Positions 46,460-55,362 of a stretch of DNA of 64,000 bases are shown in pieces (position 1 is the first letter of the stretch; every line of letters begins with the position of its first letter). Below the pieces are notes generated by a model. The model ran no database searches and was not told the origin of the DNA. It saw only the letters and a program-made list of their open reading frames with translations. The position numbers and the translations under genes are program-made. Source of the stretch: Palsa-504 sp963819785 (GTDB lineage: Bacteria; Actinomycetota; Actinomycetes; Streptosporangiales; Streptosporangiaceae); NCBI GenBank assembly GCA_963819785.1, contig CAWFXW010000037.1:930001-994000 (forward strand). Direction: 5' to 3'.

Positions 46460-48516
46460 TCATGCAGGTCGGACGGTGTCGTGCCGGCGTCCTTGGTGGC
46501 GAGCTGGCGGGTTGGGGCCGGGCGGGTGGTAGAGGACTTCGCCTTTGTCGTTATACCGCTGCCCGCTGACAATTCCGGCGTGGTACCAGATCTTGACGGT
46601 GCCGGTGGACACGCTGAGCAGCTGGGCCATCTGGTCGAGCGGGATCAGGCCGGCATCGAGCAGCCGCTGGCGGCGGCTGGGTAGCTGGTAGGTGCGGATG
46701 ACGCGCTCCACCATGGTGGGGGTGAACTGGCGTCCCTCGCCGTTGGGCAGGCCGCGGCTGCGGAGGATGGCGGCGATCTCGGCGATGGTGTGGTGGTCCA
46801 GCAGCTTGTCGATTTCGGTGATGGTGGTGGCTTTGGTCTGCCGGATCTTCCAGGCTGGCTCGGGGACTGGCAGGGTGAGGGTGCGGGCCTGGCCGCCGGC
46901 CAGGCGGGCGTGTGCGGTGATGGTGTCGCTGGTGCGGGTGACGGTGACGTCGGTGAGCAGGAGCCGGGCGATGCGCTTGCGTTCGCGCATCGGGGTGGCG
47001 GGGTCGTTCCAGATGCCGGGCAGGTCGGTGACGAGCTGGCTGATCCGGGTCTTCTGGGTGTCGGTGAGCTGCCCGTCGTGCTGCTCGCGGGCTTTGTCGT
47101 AGGCGGCCTGGGCGTCGTTGAGGGCGCGCAGTGCGGTGTTCCAGTCGGCTTCGAGGGTGTCGGCGACGAGCCGGTTGGCGGGGTCGACGGCGAGGTAGCG
47201 GCGGCGGGCCAGGTCGGCGTGGTAGCGGGCGCGCTCGACGTGGGCGGCGCGTAGCGCGTCGGCTTCGGCGGCTCTTTGCCTGAGTTCGGCGGAGACCTGG
47301 AGGGCGGCCTCGACGGCCAGCGGGGTGAGCGTGTCGATGAGCAGCTGGCCGATGCGCTCGTCGAGGGTGTGGCCGGGGATGGCGGCGCAGATCGGGCGGG
47401 CGTTGCTGATGCCGTCACGCTGGCAGAGGTAGGTGGGCAGGTCTTTCCCGCGGCGGGCGTGGTAGCGGATGGTCATCCGGCCGCCGCAGCGGCCGCAGAT
47501 GATGATGCCCTGGAGCAGGGCGGGGCCTTCGCGGGGCGGGCCGGCGGCGCGGTCGCGGCCGTGCGCGGCGGCGTTGGCCGCGAGCCTGGCGGTGTTTGCC
47601 TCCCACTGGTCCAGGGTGATGTATCCGGGGTGGGCGCCGGGGATGAAGGAGATCCACTCCTCGCGGGGCACCGTTATGGTGGCCCGCTTCCCGCCGGGCA
47701 GCAGCTGCTCGCGGCGCCGGCCGTAGGTGAACGCGCCGGCGTAGCGCGGGTTGTGCAGCACGTTCAGCACGGTGGAGTGCCGCAGCGGCTGCCAGTCGAC
47801 CTCGCCCTTGCGGGGTCCCTTCTGGTGCCGCCAGGGGAAGGACAGCCCGGCGGCGCGGAACGCCTTGACCACGGCGGTGGCCGAGCTGGCGGCCTCGAAC
47901 ATGGCGAGCAGGTGCCGGACCGCGCCCTGGGTGGCGGTGTCGGGGTCGAGGATGACGTGCCCGGCGGCGTCGTAGATGAATCCGATGGGCAGCGGCATGA
48001 TCAGCTCGCCGCGCCGGGCCTTGGACAGCTGCCCGCCGCGCAGCCGGGCCCGGATGAAGTGGAGCTCTGCTTCCGAGATCTGCCCTTTCATCCCGAGCAC
48101 CAGGCGGTCGTTGAAGGCGCGCGGGTCGTAGAGGCCGTCCTCGTCGCAGATCAGGGTGCCGGTCATGGCGCAGATCTCCAGGAGCTGGTGCCAGTCGGCG
48201 TTGTTGCGGGCCAGCCGGGAGCACTCCAGGCCGAGCACGATCCCGGCCCGGCCCAGCGACACCTCGGCGACCATCTGCTGGAACCCTTCCCGGCCAGCGG
48301 CAGAGGAGCCGGACTGGCCCTGGTCGATGTCGATCACGGTGACCTGGTCGGCCGCCCAGCCCAGGGCGATCGCCTTGCCGCGCAGGTCGTACTGGCGGAT
48401 CGCCGACTCGGTGTTGCGGATGACCTGCTTGAGGCTGGACTGGCGGACGTAGAAGGTACGGCCCGGCGGGACAGGTGGGCGGCGGTCACCTTCGACGCCG
48501 CGGTGTCAGGGAGCAT
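46460..48516 (-). CDS. Large serine recombinase, frameshifted near its N-terminus
   Basis: About 685 residues if repaired. The long frame starts within the catalytic domain (IDIDQGQSGSSAAGREGFQQ, then GLECSRLARNNADWHQLLEI). Its N-terminal part is in another frame: LPDTAASKVTAAHLSRRAV, and then the expected catalytic-serine block YVRQSSLKQVIRNTESAIRQ is only readable after a one-base shift near 48457. Later features are the recombinase domain HNPRYAGAFTYGRRREQLLP, the zinc ribbon IICGRCGGRMTIRYHA followed by TYLCQRD, a coiled coil and a C-terminal extension. AAGGAG precedes the ATG at 48516. With the catalytic serine out of frame, the enzyme is inactive as sequenced. Confidence 0.88.
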
Positions 48517-48540
48517 CGGGGTCTCCTTCAGCATGAGCGG

Positions 48541-48930
48541 TTACGGGGGCGCGCTGCCGGCTGTGGCGAGCGTGACGGCCGCCAGGGCGCTGACCAGCTC
48601 GGCGGCCAGCGGGACGGGGAGCCCGGCGGCCCGGCCGGGGCGGGCGCCGGGCGGCTGGCCGGGGGACGCGGGCGTGTCCCTCGCGGCGGGGGCTAGCCCG
48701 GCCAGGGCATGCCGCCAGGCGGTGACGCCGCCGCGGGCCAGCACGCCCAGGCCGAGCGGGAACGCCGCGCCGCGCGCGTGCAGGGCGGCATGGCGGAGCT
48801 GCTCGTAGCGGGCGTCCAGCCCGCCGCCGGGAGCACTGTCCTGGCCGGCATCCAGGCGGGCGCCTGGTTCAGCAGCCGCGTGGCCAGGTGATGTGAGCAG
48901 GGACAGGGACGGGTCATCCTCCTTCCGCAT
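48541..48930 (-). CDS. Unknown small protein of the serine-recombinase element
   Basis: 129 residues, alanine/proline/leucine rich: LHARGAAFPLGLGVLARGGV then LPVPLAAELVSALAAVTLAT. No domain is recognised. The start overlaps the end of the helix-turn-helix gene by 17 bases, and the recombinase start follows 24 bases after the stop, so it is part of the element operon. Real but unassigned. Confidence 0.6.
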   Translation of the reverse strand: MRKEDDPSLSLLTSPGHAAAEPGARLDAGQDSAPGGGLDARYEQLRHAALHARGAAFPLGLGVLARGGVTAWRHALAGLAPAARDTPASPGQPPGARPGRAAGLPVPLAAELVSALAAVTLATAGSAPP

Positions 48931-49426
48931 CTCGCGGGCGGTCAGTTCCGCGGCTTTTGGAGTGGCGCTCCCGGCGGCGGGCCAGCGCTCGCTCGACCGA
49001 CCGGGGGTGCACGCGCACGCCGAAGGCGTCCTCGATCAGGCCCGGCAGGCCCGCCGGGCGCAGCGCGGGGCTGGCGGCCAGCTGCTCCTCGGCCCAGGCG
49101 AGGATCTCCTCCGTCAGCTTGCTGGCGCCGCGCGGCCCGGGCCTGGCGGGCACCAGCCCTTCCAGCCCGGAGGACTCCAGCGCGGAGGCAGCGGCGTAGT
49201 ACGCGGGGCGGGAGTAGCCGAACGCGGCGGCGGCCTCGGTGACCGGGGTGCCGCCGGCCCGGACCTTGCGCACCATCTCGTACTTGACCTGCACCGCGTC
49301 CCGGGCGTCGAAGAAGTCGCTGGCCAGGAACTCCGGGTCGGTCACCTGCTCCGGGTGCGGGTTGAGGCACCGCGTGGCGGCCAGCGCCGCCTCCTTGGGG
49401 TCCTGCATGCGCTGCTGGCCGGCCAT
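48914..49426 (-). CDS. Helix-turn-helix protein of the serine-recombinase element
   Basis: 170 residues. The helix-turn-helix is VRAGGTPVTEAAAAFGYSRP then AYYAAASALESSGLEGLVPA, as in IS481/homeodomain-like DNA-binding proteins. Helical C-terminus KLTEEILAWAEEQLAASPAL, then PGLIEDAFGVRVHPRSVERA (winged-helix-like). GGGGAGG precedes the ATG. It may regulate or aid recombination of the element; that is inferred from its position. Confidence 0.75.
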   Translation of the reverse strand: MAGQQRMQDPKEAALAATRCLNPHPEQVTDPEFLASDFFDARDAVQVKYEMVRKVRAGGTPVTEAAAAFGYSRPAYYAAASALESSGLEGLVPARPGPRGASKLTEEILAWAEEQLAASPALRPAGLPGLIEDAFGVRVHPRSVERALARRRERHSKSRGTDRPRDAEGG

Positions 49427-49600
49427 GCCGCCTCCCCATCCTGATAAATGTCAGCATGATTTTGCCGCACATTATCAAGAGAGGCATGTATTTCTGTCGG
49501 CGTGTCACGACATTTTGCAGGGTAGCGAGGTATCTGCCTCTGGCAGCGACCAGGAAAGCCAATAGTGCCGTTAGCAAGCCCGGCATAATCTTCTTGACAT

Positions 49601-49879
49601 TCACGGCGTAATCTTCTTTACGGCCCCGGTGTCGTCCCGCTGCGCGCGGAGCCGGCCTGCCAGGTCAGCGAGTGCCAGCAGGCCAGCCGTGGTGAACGGT
49701 GCCCTGCCCGCCGCGATCACCACGAACGGGTCCGCCGCTACCGCGTCGGTCCAGGCTGCTGGCAGCGAGAACAGCTGCCCGTTCTCGTCGTGCAGGTGGA
49801 CCCGGTCCTCACCCCAGTTCTGGCGGTAGACGACGAACTCGAACTCACGGCCGCACAGGGGATGGAATGGGTGCGTCAC
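49601..49879 (-). CDS. DUF5372 family protein of the serine-recombinase element
   Basis: 92 residues: THPFHPLCGREFEFVVYRQN, then WGEDRVHLHDENGQLFSLPA and FTTAGLLALADLAGRLRAQ. This small protein is commonly found with recombinase genes in actinomycetes and is known as DUF5372; function is unknown. The recombinase-proximal helix-turn-helix gene follows after 174 bases that hold AT-rich sequence and a repeat of GCCGTAATCTTCTT-like text (49586-49620), possibly the element's regulatory region. Confidence 0.75.
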   Translation of the reverse strand: MTHPFHPLCGREFEFVVYRQNWGEDRVHLHDENGQLFSLPAAWTDAVAADPFVVIAAGRAPFTTAGLLALADLAGRLRAQRDDTGAVKKITP

Positions 49880-49934
49880 CCGGACGCGTCGGTACCGATC
49901 GTGCGGACCGGGTGTAGTTGACGATGCGGGGCAA

Positions 49935-50190
49935 CTCGGTCATGGAACGCTGGATTGGCAGCTGCCGACGGGAGGTGCTGGACCGGACGCTGGTCTGGAA
50001 CCAGCGGCACCTGATGATCGTGCTGCGGGAGTACGAGGATTTCTACAACACGCACCGTCCGCACCGGGCCTTGAAGCAGGCCTCGCCGCTTCGCCCGCTG
50101 CCCGGCAGCGTCACCAGCCTGGACCAGTTCAAGGTCCGGCGACGTGACCGCGCTGGCGGCGTGATCCATGAATATCGCCTGGTTGCATAG
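49935..50190 (+). pseudogene. IS transposase, C-terminal piece
   Basis: It continues in frame from the middle piece: SVMERWIGSCRREVLDRTLV (with the catalytic Glu), then REYEDFYNTHRPHRALKQAS and GGVIHEYRLVA. The three pieces total 1089 bases including the stop, a whole number of codons (362 residues) with no internal stop. The IS right inverted repeat overlaps the stop. Confidence 0.9.
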
Positions 50191-50207
50191 GTTTTCGGCA
50201 CGCACAG

Positions 50208-50558
50208 GTGCTGCGCATGTTCGGAGGCGACGGCGGCGATCTCATCTTCGCTGAGCCCTAGGTTGCGGCCGATCGCCGCGTGGAGCTGCCACTCGTAGGG
50301 CGCGTCGACGGCCTTGGCGACGCGCATCATGCACATCTGCCGGTGCTTCGGGTTGATGCCGTCAGGCCCGAAGATCGCCTTGACGACATCGATCACGCCT
50401 GCGAAGTGAGCTCCCGTTCCGGCGAACATCTTGACGACGTTCAGCGTCGCGTCGGGCTGATGGGCGCCACCGAAGTAGGTCTCGATGACTGCCTTGACGA
50501 CGTCATCGTCTGGGAGCGGCACTGTCACCGCCGCCGCGTATGTAGTCGGGATGTTCAT
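50208..50558 (-). pseudogene. AhpD/carboxymuconolactone decarboxylase-like gene, 3' end removed by the IS
   Basis: About 117 codons remain: VVKMFAGTGAHFAGVIDVVK, then NPKHRQMCMMRVAKAVDAPY and EWQLHAAIGRNLGLSEDEIA. This is the core of carboxymuconolactone-decarboxylase/AhpD-type proteins, often antioxidant or decarboxylase. The codons SEHAQHL run into the IS terminal repeat (VPKTYATRR). GGAGGA precedes the ATG. The C-terminal third is gone and is not found left of the IS. Confidence 0.8.
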
Positions 50559-50682
50559 TGCCGATGTCCTCCTTCACCCTGCCTGCAGGCAGGGTCGCCA
50601 GTAGCTGTCCGCCTGATGCCCGTGCGGTCATCGCGGCTTCAGTCAGTCCAGCTCTGACGCGACCAGATTATGAAGTTCGAAG

Positions 50683-52152
50683 TCATTCCGCTGAACCGTC
50701 GGTCGCGGCGGCTGCCGGTACGGTTGCGGCGACGGCCGGTACGCCCGCGGTGGCGTCGGCGGGGTGGCGTTTGGGCGTGAGTGCGAGGGAGACGGCGGCG
50801 GCGGCCGCGCAGAGGGCGGCCGCGACCCACCACAGGTCGTAGAAGCGGCTGGGGTCTCCGGTGACTTCTGCTTTCCCGAGGATGACCACCAGGATCGAGG
50901 CGCCGAATACCCCGCCGATTTGACGACCGCTGTTGACCACGGCGCTGCCGGTGGCGCTCTTCTCGGGCGGTAGGTCGACGGTGGCGGATCCGATGATGGT
51001 CGGTATGGTGAAGCCGAATCCGATGCCGATCAGTATCCAGCCGGGCAGGATGGCTCCGGCGTAGTTGTGGACGCCATGATGGAGAGTTAGGAGCATGAGC
51101 ACCTGGCCCGCCGCGATGATGGCGAAGCCGGAGGCGACCACGGCCCCTACGGGGAACCGCTGATGCAACCTTTGAGCGATGAATGACGATCCGACGATGG
51201 CGGCCGGTCCCGGGGCTATCGCGAGTCCGGTGGTGATCACCGACCAGTGCCACGACTGCTGGAGGAAGAGACTGAGGCCGAGGAGTTGCATCCCGAAGAT
51301 CGTGGCGGCGATGACGATGGCGACGTTGGCGGAGGTGAAGACCCGGCTTTGGAACATTTTCGGTTCGATCACGGGCACCGCGGCACGCTTGGTGCTCATG
51401 ACGAAGGCGAGGGCCGCTGCTGCCGCGACGACCCAGCTGGCGATGATCTTATCTGATCCCCATCCCCAGTTGGCTCCGTTGAGCAATCCCAGAGATATGG
51501 CGCCGATGGTTACGACGATCATGAGGCTGCCGAACAGGTCCGGTATGCGCGTCGTGCGGTCGTGACGCACGTTGGGGATGAGTTTCCAGGTCACGAGGAT
51601 GGCGGCGATGCCGATGGGGAGGTTGATGGCGAAGATCCACCGCCAGCTGAGCGAGGTCAGGAGCCCTCCGACTACCGGGCCGAGTGAGCCGGCGGCCGCG
51701 CCGGTCACCGTCCAAAGTCGGACGCCGCGCTTGACCCGATCCGGTGGGATGGTCGTGAGCACCAGCCCAAGGCTTGAAGGGATGAGCATGGCGGCGCCGA
51801 TCGCCTGCACGCACCGGAACCCGACGAGCACCCACAGGTCTGGGCTTACCGCGCAGGCCAAGCTGGCCACGGTGAAGACGGCCAGGCCAAGCATGAACGT
51901 GGCCTTTCGGCCGTACTTGTCGGCGAAGCGGCCGGCGGGGATGAGAAGCGCGCCGAAGAAGAGCGCGTAGGCGTTGAGCACCCAGGCGACGTCGGAGAGC
52001 GAGGATTGGTAGTGGAGGCTGACGCCGATGTCATGCAACGCGACGTTGACCACGAACAGGTCGAGCAACGCCATCACGTTGGCCGTGGCCAAAGTGGCGA
52101 GCACGATTCCTGGGTGGCCGTGCTCCGATTCGATAGGCGGGGAATCATTCAA
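50683..52152 (-). CDS. DHA2-family MFS drug/multisolute exporter
   Basis: 489 residues with about 14 helices. The family pattern is LATANVMALLDLFVVNVALH, GRFADKYGRKATFMLGLAVF (motif A), PSSLGLVLTTIPPDRVKRGV, and LGPVVGGLLTSLSWRWIFAIN. The latter resembles the EmrB/QacA type. GGGAGAG precedes the ATG. It belongs to a leftward run with a quinone oxidoreductase, an SDR and a cupin. Substrate unknown. Confidence 0.9.
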   Translation of the reverse strand: MNDSPPIESEHGHPGIVLATLATANVMALLDLFVVNVALHDIGVSLHYQSSLSDVAWVLNAYALFFGALLIPAGRFADKYGRKATFMLGLAVFTVASLACAVSPDLWVLVGFRCVQAIGAAMLIPSSLGLVLTTIPPDRVKRGVRLWTVTGAAAGSLGPVVGGLLTSLSWRWIFAINLPIGIAAILVTWKLIPNVRHDRTTRIPDLFGSLMIVVTIGAISLGLLNGANWGWGSDKIIASWVVAAAAALAFVMSTKRAAVPVIEPKMFQSRVFTSANVAIVIAATIFGMQLLGLSLFLQQSWHWSVITTGLAIAPGPAAIVGSSFIAQRLHQRFPVGAVVASGFAIIAAGQVLMLLTLHHGVHNYAGAILPGWILIGIGFGFTIPTIIGSATVDLPPEKSATGSAVVNSGRQIGGVFGASILVVILGKAEVTGDPSRFYDLWWVAAALCAAAAAVSLALTPKRHPADATAGVPAVAATVPAAAATDGSAE

Positions 52153-52232
52153 CGCTTCTCTCCCAACGCGTGAAGTGGGCTGAAGAGGTCCATGGAATCG
52201 CTCACCCCTCGATTAGCTCCGCGCACGCGCGC

Positions 52233-53168
52233 TCACTCCCCCGGGACGAGCACGACACGGCCGCGGACGGCACCCGATTCGCTTTGCTCGTGGACGATCG
52301 GAGTCTCAGCGAGCGGGCGACGGTCGCTGATGTCGAGGTGCAACGCTCCGGCCTCGACCTGCTTGACGATCTGAGTCAACTCGGCGGGGTCGCTGCGGAC
52401 ATGGATGAATACGACCCGCACGTCTCGTTCGGGGAACTCCCCTCCCGGCGAGGTCGCCGAGACGAGGATGCCACCCGGTTTGGTGACGTCGAGGAGAGCA
52501 ATGGTGTCTTCTCGTGAGCCGGCGACCAGGTTGACGACGAGATCGACCGGTTCGCGCACAGCGTCGCCGATCTTCACCGTGGTGTAGTCGATGACCTCGT
52601 CGGCGCCGAAGGAACGGACCGTCTCGGCGCTGCGGGCGCTGGCAGTGGCGATGACGGTGGCTCCGGCCCCCTTAGCGAGCTGGACCGCGAAGCCGCCCAC
52701 GCCGCCGCCAGCGCCGTTGACGAGGACCCGCTGCCCTGAAGTGAGTTCGCCGAGCTCGAACAGTGCCTGCCAGGCCGTTAGCGCGGCGACGGGGATCGCT
52801 GCGGCGTCTGCCAGTGGGACGTTGCCCGGTGCCGGTACCAGGACATCCGCGGGGGCAGCGACGAACTCGGCGGCCGCGCCCGGTGCGGTCATGGGCAGGA
52901 ACCCGATGACCGCATCGCCTACTGCTGGCACCTCGACGCCTTCGCCCTGCTCGACCACGGTCCCGGCCACATCGATACCGAGCGTGTGCGGGAACGTCAC
53001 CGGGTAGATCTGGTGAATGATCCCCGCTCGGAACCATGTGTCGATCGGGTTGAATGCGGCGCCCGCGACTTGAACCAGCACCTCGCCCGGACCGGGCCGC
53101 GGTCGGTCGACGTCCTCGTAGCGCAGTACATCGATGCTGCCGTACTCATGGAAACGGACTGCTTTCAT
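52233..53168 (-). CDS. NADP-dependent quinone oxidoreductase-type (MDR) protein
   Basis: 311 residues of the zinc-free medium-chain dehydrogenase/reductase family. KAVRFHEYGSIDVLRYEDVD and PHTLGIDVAGTVVEQGEGVE open it, the NADP site is RVLVNGAGGGVGGFAVQLAK, and GADEVIDYTTVKIGD follows. It reduces quinones or enones with NADPH. Zinc ligands of alcohol dehydrogenases are absent. Confidence 0.92.
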   Translation of the reverse strand: MKAVRFHEYGSIDVLRYEDVDRPRPGPGEVLVQVAGAAFNPIDTWFRAGIIHQIYPVTFPHTLGIDVAGTVVEQGEGVEVPAVGDAVIGFLPMTAPGAAAEFVAAPADVLVPAPGNVPLADAAAIPVAALTAWQALFELGELTSGQRVLVNGAGGGVGGFAVQLAKGAGATVIATASARSAETVRSFGADEVIDYTTVKIGDAVREPVDLVVNLVAGSREDTIALLDVTKPGGILVSATSPGGEFPERDVRVVFIHVRSDPAELTQIVKQVEAGALHLDISDRRPLAETPIVHEQSESGAVRGRVVLVPGE

Positions 53169-53407
53169 TAGTGTTCCTTTCTGCTGTGCGTCGAGGGTTC
53201 CTCGCGCCTGTCGAGTCGCATTGCCCGCTCGGCGAGCGGAATGCCTCGAACCCGGAATATGAATAAGCGAGCGGTCCGTTCGGTGCGGCTCGGGCCCGAG
53301 TTGGCGGTATTGACTCGCACCCCGCCCGGACCGAGCTTGGGCCCGGCCGGTGTATCTCTGCCTCGGGCTCTCCGTATCGTCTGCTCCCGAGGGGGTCAGA
53401 CAGTTGA

Positions 53408-54180
53408 CTACGTGTCGTCGGCATCCCAGATCGTGCCGGTTGCCTCGCCCTTCAACCGGTCGAGCAGCACGGCCGCTGATCTCTCAGGTGTGATGAGAGC
53501 CCCTTGTTCATATGCCTGAACGAACCGGTCGCGGAGCGCGGATCCGACCTTCTCGGCTGGTTGGCTCCGTATCCATCCCTGCATGCTGCTGTCAACGGAT
53601 CCTGGTCGGTAGGCATTCACCGTGACACCCGTTCCAGACACTTCAGCGGCCAGGTTCAAGGTGTGCGCCTCCAACGCCGCCTTCGAGGTCGCATAGGCGT
53701 TCCCGCCGATCATCAGCGCTGGCTGCGCCGCGATGCGGGCAGATATATTCACGATCCGCCCCCACCGCCTTCCAAGCATCTCCGGGAGGACGGCGAGAGT
53801 GAGGCTGACGGGTCCCATCAAGTTGATCTCGAGCGCCGCACCCCATTGTGAGGCGACGACACCGGCCGTGGGCTCCAGCGGCCATACCACCGCGGCGTTA
53901 TTGACCAGGATGTCGATCCCGTCGAGTTCGTCTCGTGCCCGTTTGACCGCGGGCTCGGTGGCAGTCCGGTCGCCGAGGTCTGCTGGAAGCACCAACGCCT
54001 CCCCCCAGCACTGCGAATTGCCCGGGCCACCTCATCGAGTTCGGCTTCGGAGCGAGCGAGCAGCGCGACTCGCGCGCCTTCGGATGCGAGGGCCAGCGCG
54101 ATCGCGCGGCCGATACCGCGCCCGGCACCAGTCACGAGAGCAGCTCTGCCGGTGAGCGCCCGATTCTCGGTTGCAGTCAC
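53408..54180 (-). CDS. Short-chain dehydrogenase/reductase, split by a frameshift
   Basis: Two frames combine into one SDR of about 257 residues. The first starts at GTG 54180 (ALVTGAGRGIGRAIALALAS, the cofactor site TGxxxGIG) and breaks after ARAIRSAGG. The second resumes with LVLPADLGDRTATEPAVKRA, NNAAVVWPLEPTAGVV, then GRIVNISARIAAQPALMIGG and the catalytic NAYATSKAALEAHTLNLAAE (YxxxK). The break sits in the six-C run at 54001-54006, where a seventh would restore the frame. GGAAGGA precedes the start. Confidence 0.85.
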
Positions 54181-54236
54181 CCTTGTCCTTCCAGCTCTTC
54201 GGGATTCACCGCGCTGACGCGAATGAGCGGTGACGG

Positions 54237-54773
54237 TCAGGACCCTTTGCGTTCAGCGGCGATTGTCACGAGCACGAGGGTGCACGTCTTTCCGGAACGG
54301 TTGTGCCAGCGGTGAAAGGTCCCGTTGTGAGTGAGGAAGTCGCCGACCTTGATGGTGATCTCATGTTCGTTACCGTCCTCGCCCGGATAGGCGACGTTGG
54401 TTTCTCCTTCGATAACCGTCACGAGGTCGATGGTGTCGGTACGGTGCATACCGCCGCCTTCCTCGCCGGGGGTCATGCCTCCTCCGGTACCGAGATCGAC
54501 CTTGCTCACGGTCTCGGCGAGGTCCGGCGGCTCATCCCCGACCGGCGGGATGACGAAAAGATCGACCCGGATACCGCCAAGCGGACCGAACGCACCCAAC
54601 TGCTGATACGCGCCGAGCACGTGTTCCGGTCGCAACGGCAGATCGGGGACCTTGTCGAACCCCCAGATGTTGACTACGTCGGTGCTCTCCCGCGAAGCGG
54701 TGTCCAGGACGTCGTCCGCCTGGGTAACAACCCCTGTCGGGGCTTCGGCAGTGGTGAATCTCCTGATGTGCAT
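54237..54773 (-). CDS. Cupin-domain protein
   Basis: 178 residues. After an 80-residue N-terminal part the cupin barrel appears: MHRTDTIDLVTVIEGETNVA and GDFLTHNGTFHRWHNRSG. These resemble small cupins that may bind a metal through the two histidines. It starts MHIRRFTTAEAPTGVVTQAD. A short related start (MQIRRYATAGS) is found at 55190-55227. Role unknown. Confidence 0.82.
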   Translation of the reverse strand: MHIRRFTTAEAPTGVVTQADDVLDTASRESTDVVNIWGFDKVPDLPLRPEHVLGAYQQLGAFGPLGGIRVDLFVIPPVGDEPPDLAETVSKVDLGTGGGMTPGEEGGGMHRTDTIDLVTVIEGETNVAYPGEDGNEHEITIKVGDFLTHNGTFHRWHNRSGKTCTLVLVTIAAERKGS

Positions 54774-54775
54774 GC

Positions 54776-55026
54776 TTATCTCTCTTTCGTCGGCTCAACG
54801 CCCGTACGGGTGTTGGCTTTGGTTGGGACTGAACGTGCGCTCGTTGGGTTCACAGGATCGACGTCTTGGACGTCGAGACCCGCGATTTCGGCGAGCCGAG
54901 CCAAGGCTCGGTCGACGAGCACAAAGTCGGCCACTAGACGCGTTGCCGCAATTTCGTCCGGGCGCTCTTCGAGAAGGCGTTCGGCCCGGTCGAAATGTGC
55001 AGCCGACCGGAGGTAGCTGCGCTCAT
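54776..55026 (-). CDS. Small protein, probably frameshifted just after its start
   Basis: A leftward frame reads YLRSAAHFDRAERLLEERPD, then EIAATRLVADFVLVDRALAR and LAEIAGLDVQDVDPVNPT, stopping at 54776, two bases before the cupin start. Its own frame has a stop just upstream and no start codon. An ATG with AGGAAGCAGGAGC leader sits at 55026 in another frame (MSAATSG). Adding one base near 55017 would join them into an 83-residue helical protein co-transcribed with the cupin. The family is not recognised. Confidence 0.55.
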
Positions 55027-55051
55027 GCTCCTGCTTCCTTTGGTGCCGGTT

Positions 55052-55183
55052 CTAGGACGCGCTGGCGCGGGCGGCGGCCAGACGCCTGCCGGTAACCATC
55101 ACGATCGTGATCGCTGCCAGGGCCAGGAAGACGACCAGGCCCCCGTAGGAGCGGGTAACGGTGGACAGAACGAGGGCCCCCTC
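55052..55183 (-). pseudogene. C-terminal remnant of an MFS-type membrane protein
   Basis: The frame GALVLSTVTRSYGGLVVFLA, then LAAITIVMVTGRRLAAARAS and stop TAG at 55052 is a typical final helix of an MFS transporter. An in-frame stop lies immediately upstream (near 55184), so only about 43 codons remain. Confidence 0.55.
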
Positions 55184-55189
55184 CTAGCT

Positions 55190-55227
55190 GCGGAGCTGCC
55201 GGCGGTCGCGTATCTCCTGATTTGCAT
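55190..55227 (-). pseudogene. 5' remnant of a cupin-type gene
   Basis: The ATG at 55227 has a GGGAGAG ribosome site and begins MQIRRYATAGS, similar to the intact cupin start MHIRRFTTAEA. The frame then runs out of phase into the MFS remnant. This appears to be a deletion that fused the 5' end of a cupin gene to the 3' end of an MFS gene. Confidence 0.5.
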
Positions 55228-55362
55228 GGTGGTGTCTCTCCCTGGCAGGAACCGGGACTACGCCCGGTCTTGGCCTTGCTGCTGTGCGGCCCGATCCCCC
55301 GCGACGCCAGCCGGGCCGAGTGCGCCAGCCCGGCCGGCTGGCCGGCCAGCGCATTACTCAGC

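Larger units (their letters stand above)
46406..49934 (-). mobile_element. Serine-recombinase element inserted in the IS transposase
   Basis: All four genes point left: DUF5372, a helix-turn-helix protein, an unknown protein and a large serine recombinase. The boundaries are set by transposase continuity: GGGCG-AA (46405-46407) on the left and GGGC-AA-CTCGG (49933-49939) on the right. The shared AA is a likely two-base crossover, as serine recombinases cut with 2-bp overhangs. Reconstructing GGGCG-AA-CTCGGTC restores the transposase codons. No inverted repeats are seen, as expected for this class. Confidence 0.8.
41922..50207 (+). mobile_element. Insertion sequence with DDE (rve) transposase, interrupted by two other elements
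   Basis: Terminal inverted repeats bound the element. TGCCGAAAACCTGTGCCACC at 41929-41948 matches, with two differences, the complement of 50181-50200, and the match extends outward to CTGTG on both sides. The only own gene is a rve-type transposase cut into three pieces (42044-42423, 45955-46407, 49935-50190) by a RIT element and a serine-recombinase element. Without inserts the IS is about 1.2 kb. No target duplication is visible, and the right end truncates an AhpD-like gene whose remainder is not on the left, so a deletion or rearrangement followed the insertion. Confidence 0.85.

Noticed and set aside
48942..49604. Leftward frame starting MNVKKIMPGLL overlapping the helix-turn-helix gene
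   Set aside because: It is out of frame with the helix-turn-helix protein, lacks a good ribosome site and becomes arginine-rich shadow sequence.
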